NCBI GenBank assembly: GCA_022424925.1
Contig: JAKMGM010000152.1
Location: 1-26,198, forward strand
DNA: 26,198 nucleotides
Reading direction: 5' to 3'
DNA from: Candidatus Poseidoniaceae archaeon
GTDB taxonomy: Archaea; Thermoplasmatota; Poseidoniia; Poseidoniales; Poseidoniaceae
Position numbers and translations under genes: made by a program. Under the pieces are notes generated by a model that saw only the letters and a program-made list of their open reading frames with translations, had not been told where the DNA came from and did no database searches. Shown in pieces: positions 23,044-26,198 of this stretch (position 1 is the first letter of the stretch; each line of letters begins with the position of its first letter).

Positions 23044-23766
23044 ATGTTTGAATCAGCTGTCCAAGGAAACGCTACGAAAACATCGAGTCGAAACACGGCG
23101 ATCCTTGGATTGCTGCTTGTAGGTAGTGCACCTACCATCTCGGTTGTCTCAGGGTTCGTTTTCCAAGTCGGCATTCTCGCCATATTCATCTTTGTACTCA
23201 CAAAAATATGGGTTTTTGGACTCCCGGGTCTATGGCATCTAAAAATAGAAAAAAATCAGTTTTCATGGTCACCAGCTAACCGTGGAGGATGGGGTATGTC
23301 GCTGCTTCTCGGCGGTGGAATGATGGTCGTTGTTTGGGGGGCTTATTTTCTACTTGGAGAGCAGATGTTGCAGCCAGAAGCACTGAAGGCAATTCTCGAC
23401 CCCGTAGGGTTAACCGTTCCCTGGAAATTCGCTGCTGCAATCGTATTTTGGGTGTTCATTAACTCAGTACTCGAGGAGTATGTATTCAGATGGTTTATCA
23501 CATCAAAAATTGAACAACTCATTGGTGGAAAATGGCGTTCAATCTTCCTTGCGTCGGGCGTATTCACACTTCACCATACGATTGCTCTGGCCTTTTTCCT
23601 TGAACCCCTGGGCGTATGCATTGCCTCGCTTGGCGTGTTCATCGGCGGAGCGATTTTTTCGTGGTTGTATCTTGAATACAGAAGCATTTGGGTCGCATGG
23701 ATTGCCCACGCCTGCGCAGATGTGGCGATTTTTACTGTAGCATGGAACCTTGTTATTGGATTCTAA
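23044..23766 (+). CDS. CPBP-family intramembrane metalloprotease (CAAX protease-like)
   Basis: A membrane protein of 240 residues with about seven hydrophobic segments. The three conserved motifs are present: EEYVFR (E144, E145, R149), FTLHH (H177/H178) in the next helix, and AWIAHACAD (H222, D226) near the end. In bacteria and archaea this family includes prenyl-protein proteases and proteins for bacteriocin self-immunity; no bacteriocin-like peptide gene is beside it here. The substrate is unknown. GTG/ATG choice is simple, since ATG 23044 leads directly into a hydrophilic N-terminus and then a helix. Confidence 0.85.
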   Translation: MFESAVQGNATKTSSRNTAILGLLLVGSAPTISVVSGFVFQVGILAIFIFVLTKIWVFGLPGLWHLKIEKNQFSWSPANRGGWGMSLLLGGGMMVVVWGAYFLLGEQMLQPEALKAILDPVGLTVPWKFAAAIVFWVFINSVLEEYVFRWFITSKIEQLIGGKWRSIFLASGVFTLHHTIALAFFLEPLGVCIASLGVFIGGAIFSWLYLEYRSIWVAWIAHACADVAIFTVAWNLVIGF

Positions 23767-23916
23767 ATCACCCAAAAAACAGCCAAAAAGGGATATCCCA
23801 AAGCGTGCTTGATATAGTGTGGACTACACATTAGGTTGTAGCACGAGAGAGTATTACTCCGCATGCATCGGTGAGAACATGAACGACTAATTTCCAATAC
23901 CTGAAACGCAATGCTG

Positions 23917-23939
23917 TGGCTAAGCCATGGCAACGCCAT
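23917..23939 (+). promoter_or_regulatory. Two adjacent small hairpins in leader of basic protein gene
   Basis: TGGCT-A-AGCCA (23917-23927) and ATGGC-AAC-GCCAT (23927-23939) are perfect inverted repeats sharing one base, ending 21 bases before ATG 23961. With a TATA-like TTGATATAG near 23808, the mRNA would have an untypically long leader of roughly 120 bases. The first loop of one base is too tight for RNA, so the two may be alternatives or DNA sites. No other gene is seen in the 194-base gap. Confidence 0.35.
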
Positions 23940-23960
23940 AAGGAAAATTGGAGATATATC

Positions 23961-24365
23961 ATGAGAACGAACCGTAACATTAAGCCCCACCACAACGGCA
24001 AGAACCGTCGAACAGGTCGGAAGTCGAACAACCCACGTACCAACAAGGGTCCAGCGACATCCAACAACCCCCGCGCCGAGCAAGCACGATTAGCATGGGT
24101 TGCTGAAAAGCTTCTCGAACGCGAGTTGAAGGCTGCTGCTGCACAAGCCAACACCAATGGCCCATGCTGCTCAACCGATGCTGAGAAGCAAGCGACCAAC
24201 CTACGACTGCTACGCGAACTTCAGTCAACCGTCTGTGACCGCGTATGGAACGAGAACCTCGGTCGATGGGAAGGTATCATGCCGCGCCGCTTTGTCAAGA
24301 AGAACGCTCAGCACATGCCACACTTTCGCGATTTTGCCCGAGAGAAAGGGTATCGATCCAGATAG
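23961..24365 (+). CDS. Small basic protein, function unknown
   Basis: A protein of 134 residues. The first 38 are very basic and Asn-rich with no hydrophobic residue to speak of (NRNIKPHHNGKNRRTGRKSN), which suggests a flexible nucleic-acid-binding tail. A helical middle follows (RLAWVAEKLLERELKAAAAQ), then a cysteine pair (C69-C70), another helix, and a basic/aromatic end (GIMPRRFVKKN; HFRDFAREKGYRSR). I do not recognise it; a ribosome- or nucleoid-associated role is a guess. GGAG lies seven bases before ATG 23961. The longer frame from 23916 would place the two leader hairpins inside the gene. Confidence 0.65.
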   Translation: MRTNRNIKPHHNGKNRRTGRKSNNPRTNKGPATSNNPRAEQARLAWVAEKLLERELKAAAAQANTNGPCCSTDAEKQATNLRLLRELQSTVCDRVWNENLGRWEGIMPRRFVKKNAQHMPHFRDFAREKGYRSR

Positions 24366-24404
24366 GTAAGTGGGCTTTAGCCCTCGAAGGGTAGCGACCG
24401 ACGC

Positions 24405-25247
24405 TCACTTGTGTTCCCAATCGGGGGTTGTTCGATTGAGGAAGGCGTTGACGCCGACCTCTTTGTCCCTCGAGTCAAACAGACGTGCGAATGCTTCGGC
24501 CTCGATAGCGACACCTTCTGTCAAGCCTGCATCGAGCGCGGCTCGAATGGTCGCCTTGCCAACACGAAGTGTATTCGATGATTTACTGCCGATGGTTTGT
24601 GCCATCTTGAGCGTGAATGCACGCAGGTCTTCCGGTGGACAGACATGGTTAACCAGTCCAATACGATGAGCCTCGTTCGCAGAAATCATTTCACCCGTCA
24701 TAATCATCTCCATGGTCTTACCGTAGCCAATCAAGCGTGCCAACCGTTGGGTTGCACCGTAGCCAGGAATGAGTCCAAGATTAATTTCTGGCGTACCAAA
24801 TCGAGAACGGTCACTTGCAATACGTACATCACACGAACATGCGACTTCACAACCACCGCCAAGAGCGAATCCATCAACCATTGCCAGTGTTGGTTTGCTA
24901 AGGTTCCAAAGAGCCTCAACCGCATTATCAGCGAACATGACTCGAATGTCATCGCTTTTCTTGCCGACAAATTCGGTGATGTCCGCGCCAGCAACAAAGG
25001 CGTTCGGCTTGGCTCGCTTACCTTCAGGTGGAGCGTTTGGTTGCGCTCCAGTCATGACAACAACACGTACTGAATCGGTTGCTTCAACCCACGCAACCAT
25101 GGCTTTGAGGCCTGACATAACGTCGGCATTCAGTGCGTTCAATTTGTCGGGGCGGTTGATGGTGACCAGTGCGATTGAACCGAGGTCGTTCTCTTCGTCA
25201 ACGGGCAAGATTTCAATGGACACTGCGTCGGATTGGGGGGCGCTCAT
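24405..25247 (-). CDS. Enoyl-CoA hydratase/isomerase family protein
   Basis: A crotonase-fold enzyme of 280 residues, expected to hydrate 2-enoyl-CoA in fatty acid or amino acid breakdown. The oxyanion-hole segments are AFVAGADITEF (83-93) and DGFALGGGCEVA (125-136). Both catalytic glutamates of true hydratases are present: E134 in GGGCEV and E154 in TPEINLGLIPG, followed by GATQRLARLIG. Hydratase activity is thus more likely than a decarboxylase or isomerase variant. The loop at 68-82 (QPNAPPEGKRAKPNA) is longer than usual. The other beta-oxidation genes are not in the window. It is divergent from the ABC gene with an 87-base gap in which I see no clear promoter. Confidence 0.9.
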   Translation of the reverse strand: MSAPQSDAVSIEILPVDEENDLGSIALVTINRPDKLNALNADVMSGLKAMVAWVEATDSVRVVVMTGAQPNAPPEGKRAKPNAFVAGADITEFVGKKSDDIRVMFADNAVEALWNLSKPTLAMVDGFALGGGCEVACSCDVRIASDRSRFGTPEINLGLIPGYGATQRLARLIGYGKTMEMIMTGEMISANEAHRIGLVNHVCPPEDLRAFTLKMAQTIGSKSSNTLRVGKATIRAALDAGLTEGVAIEAEAFARLFDSRDKEVGVNAFLNRTTPDWEHK

Positions 25248-25334
25248 GGATGTTCCAAGCGGTTTCAGTTCATCATTTCACCGTTCATGTGGTACAGAGC
25301 AAGAACTCAAAGCCCACGACCCTTTACACCGGAT

Positions 25335-26126
25335 ATGGTTGAATCACAGGCACCGCTTGTTAAGGCAATTGATATGGCCAAAAAGTACGGTGATTTCATC
25401 GCCTTACACCCGCTGAATGTTGAGGTTCACGCCGGTGAATTTTTCGGCGTTTTTGGCCCCAACGGAGCGGGAAAGTCGACCTTCATCAAACTGCTCACCG
25501 GACAATTGCGTCCAAGCAAAGGCAGAATCGAGATACTTGGTGTCGATGCGGTGAGCGACCCTCAAAAAGTCAAAGCCAATATTGGCATTGTTCCAGAATC
25601 TGAATCCCCGCCTTCGTTCCTTACACCGTATGAATTTCTCGAATTCGTGGCCAAACTTCGCAGCGTTGAAGACATTGAGAAGAATGTCGAACACTGGATT
25701 GAGTGGTTTGGCCTTGAAGAGAAACGCGACACGATGTGCAAAGATTTGTCCAAGGGGCAACGCCAGAAAGTCATGCTTGCTGCAGCGTTTATTCACAAAC
25801 CAAAGTTGCTGTTTTTAGACGAACCGTTCGCCAACCTCGACCCGATTTACCAGAGAAAGTGCAGACAGTGGCTGCTTGAGCATGTCAAGAACGGTGGCAC
25901 CATTTTTCTGTGCTCACACGTGCTGGAGATGGCTGAACGCATGTGCAACCGCATGGCGATTATCAACAACGGCAAGGTTCTCGCTGCTGGCACCGTTAAA
26001 GGGCTCAAGAAAACCGATGAAGAAACGCTTGAAGATGTCTTTATTCGTTTGGTTGGTCGCTCAATCGAAGATGTCGAACGTTTGAGTGATGAAGGCGTCA
26101 AGGATGGAGAGGCTGAGGAGGAGTAA
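25335..26126 (+). CDS. ABC transporter ATP-binding protein
   Basis: A nucleotide-binding subunit of 263 residues. It has Walker A GPNGAGKST (41-49), the Q-loop region replaced by IGIVPESE, the signature LSKGQRQKV (138-146), Walker B LLFLDEP (158-164) with the catalytic Glu, and the switch His H195 in CSHVLEMAE. The sequence type (YGDFIALHPLNVEVHAGEFFGVFGPNG and a GTVKGLKK C-terminus) matches the DRA/ABC-2 exporter class (CcmA-like), which pairs with a separate membrane subunit. The acidic tail is unusual but short. The open frame starts at 25233; ATG 25335 matches the family start. The next gene begins two bases after the stop and is likely the permease. Confidence 0.92.
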   Translation: MVESQAPLVKAIDMAKKYGDFIALHPLNVEVHAGEFFGVFGPNGAGKSTFIKLLTGQLRPSKGRIEILGVDAVSDPQKVKANIGIVPESESPPSFLTPYEFLEFVAKLRSVEDIEKNVEHWIEWFGLEEKRDTMCKDLSKGQRQKVMLAAAFIHKPKLLFLDEPFANLDPIYQRKCRQWLLEHVKNGGTIFLCSHVLEMAERMCNRMAIINNGKVLAAGTVKGLKKTDEETLEDVFIRLVGRSIEDVERLSDEGVKDGEAEEE

Positions 26127-26128
26127 GC

Positions 26129-26198
26129 GTGCCGGGAGTCAGCGTGGTTTCCCGTGATTGGGATGAAGTGGTCGAAGAGGTTCAAGCGTTGACTGAGC
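26129..26198 (+). CDS. Start of next gene, probably ABC permease (3' partial)
   Basis: A frame opens with GTG at 26129, two bases after the ABC ATPase stop, and stays open to the window end (23 codons: VPGVSVVSRDWDEVVEEVQA and on, with the first codon read as Met). GGAGGAG (about 26117-26123) gives a ribosome site. No membrane helix is reached before the edge, so the permease call rests only on position after an ABC-2-type ATPase gene. Confidence 0.5.
   Translation, partial: MPGVSVVSRDWDEVVEEVQALTE

Noticed and set aside
23044..23766. CPBP protease as a bacteriocin immunity protein.
   Set aside because: No small Gly-rich leader peptide, LanB/C or peptidase-exporter gene is near. The general family call is all the sequence supports.
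24769..25416. A 215-codon plus-strand frame opposite the enoyl-CoA hydratase and reaching into the ABC gene.
   Set aside because: It is antisense to a gene with both catalytic glutamates and is Ser/Ala-rich without motifs; it also runs out of frame into the ABC ATPase.
1..26198. CRISPR arrays, insertion sequences, phage genes, toxin-antitoxin pairs or replication origins.
   Set aside because: No short regularly spaced repeats, transposase or integrase motifs, or Orc1/Cdc6 gene were seen in either strand. The only tandem repeats are the coding ones at the left end.

Overview
The window looks like a stretch of an archaeal chromosome, most likely from a marine planktonic euryarchaeon of the Marine Group II / Poseidoniales type. 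The archaeal evidence is an Alba chromatin protein, a stand-alone Bud32 (KEOPS) kinase, a deoxyhypusine-synthase-family protein in a polyamine operon, TATA-like boxes about 20-35 bases before several start codons, and two tRNA-Gly genes without encoded CCA. The lineage call is an inference from gene content and from the many exported proteins with one C-terminal membrane anchor; no 16S gene or ribosomal protein is present. Genes are densely packed on both strands. No insertion sequence, integrase, CRISPR array or phage gene was seen, and no gene-free stretch exceeds 300 bases.

Layout, left to right. (1) 1-1.3 kb: the 3' end of a secreted, membrane-anchored protein with 56-57-residue Asp-rich repeats, then tRNA-Gly(UCC). 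(2) 1.5-5.8 kb: a fused GH1 glycosidase / sugar nucleotidyltransferase on +, facing a compact galactokinase-type kinase and a leucyl aminopeptidase on -. (3) 5.9-7.7 kb, -: an exported M14 carboxypeptidase and a small conserved-looking protein. (4) 7.9-10.3 kb, +: a polyamine cluster of agmatinase/ureohydrolase, AdoMet decarboxylase and a deoxyhypusine-synthase-like protein, preceded by a possibly structured leader. (5) 10.4-14.4 kb: a 1037-residue surface protein, tRNA-Gly(GCC), Alba, and an ArsC/LMW-phosphatase-type protein on -. (6) 14.5-18.5 kb, +: a small membrane protein, an Mrp/NBP35-type ATPase, a DUF971-like protein, and a PAP2-type membrane protein with a large extra domain. (7) 18.5-22.0 kb: NadA (-), Bud32 (+), a ferritin-like protein and a CrcB fluoride channel (-), and an XTP/dITP pyrophosphatase (+). 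(8) 22.0-26.2 kb: a membrane protein of unknown function, a CPBP protease, a basic protein of unknown function, an enoyl-CoA hydratase (-), and an ABC ATPase followed by the first codons of its partner gene.

Two places stand out. The first is a one-polypeptide fusion of glycosidase and nucleotidyltransferase facing a GHMP sugar kinase. Together they would supply release, C1 phosphorylation and nucleotide activation of a sugar, a compact salvage route. The second is an Mrp-family ATPase with no cysteine at all: the loop that normally holds the Fe-S-binding CxxC is replaced by about 35 residues resembling a piece of an extracellular bacterial Ig-like domain, and the next gene is a cysteine-bearing DUF971-like protein. 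Also notable are the DHS-like (rather than classical DHS) signature in the polyamine operon and the hairpins ahead of that operon.

All functions are read from motifs by eye; no database search was run.
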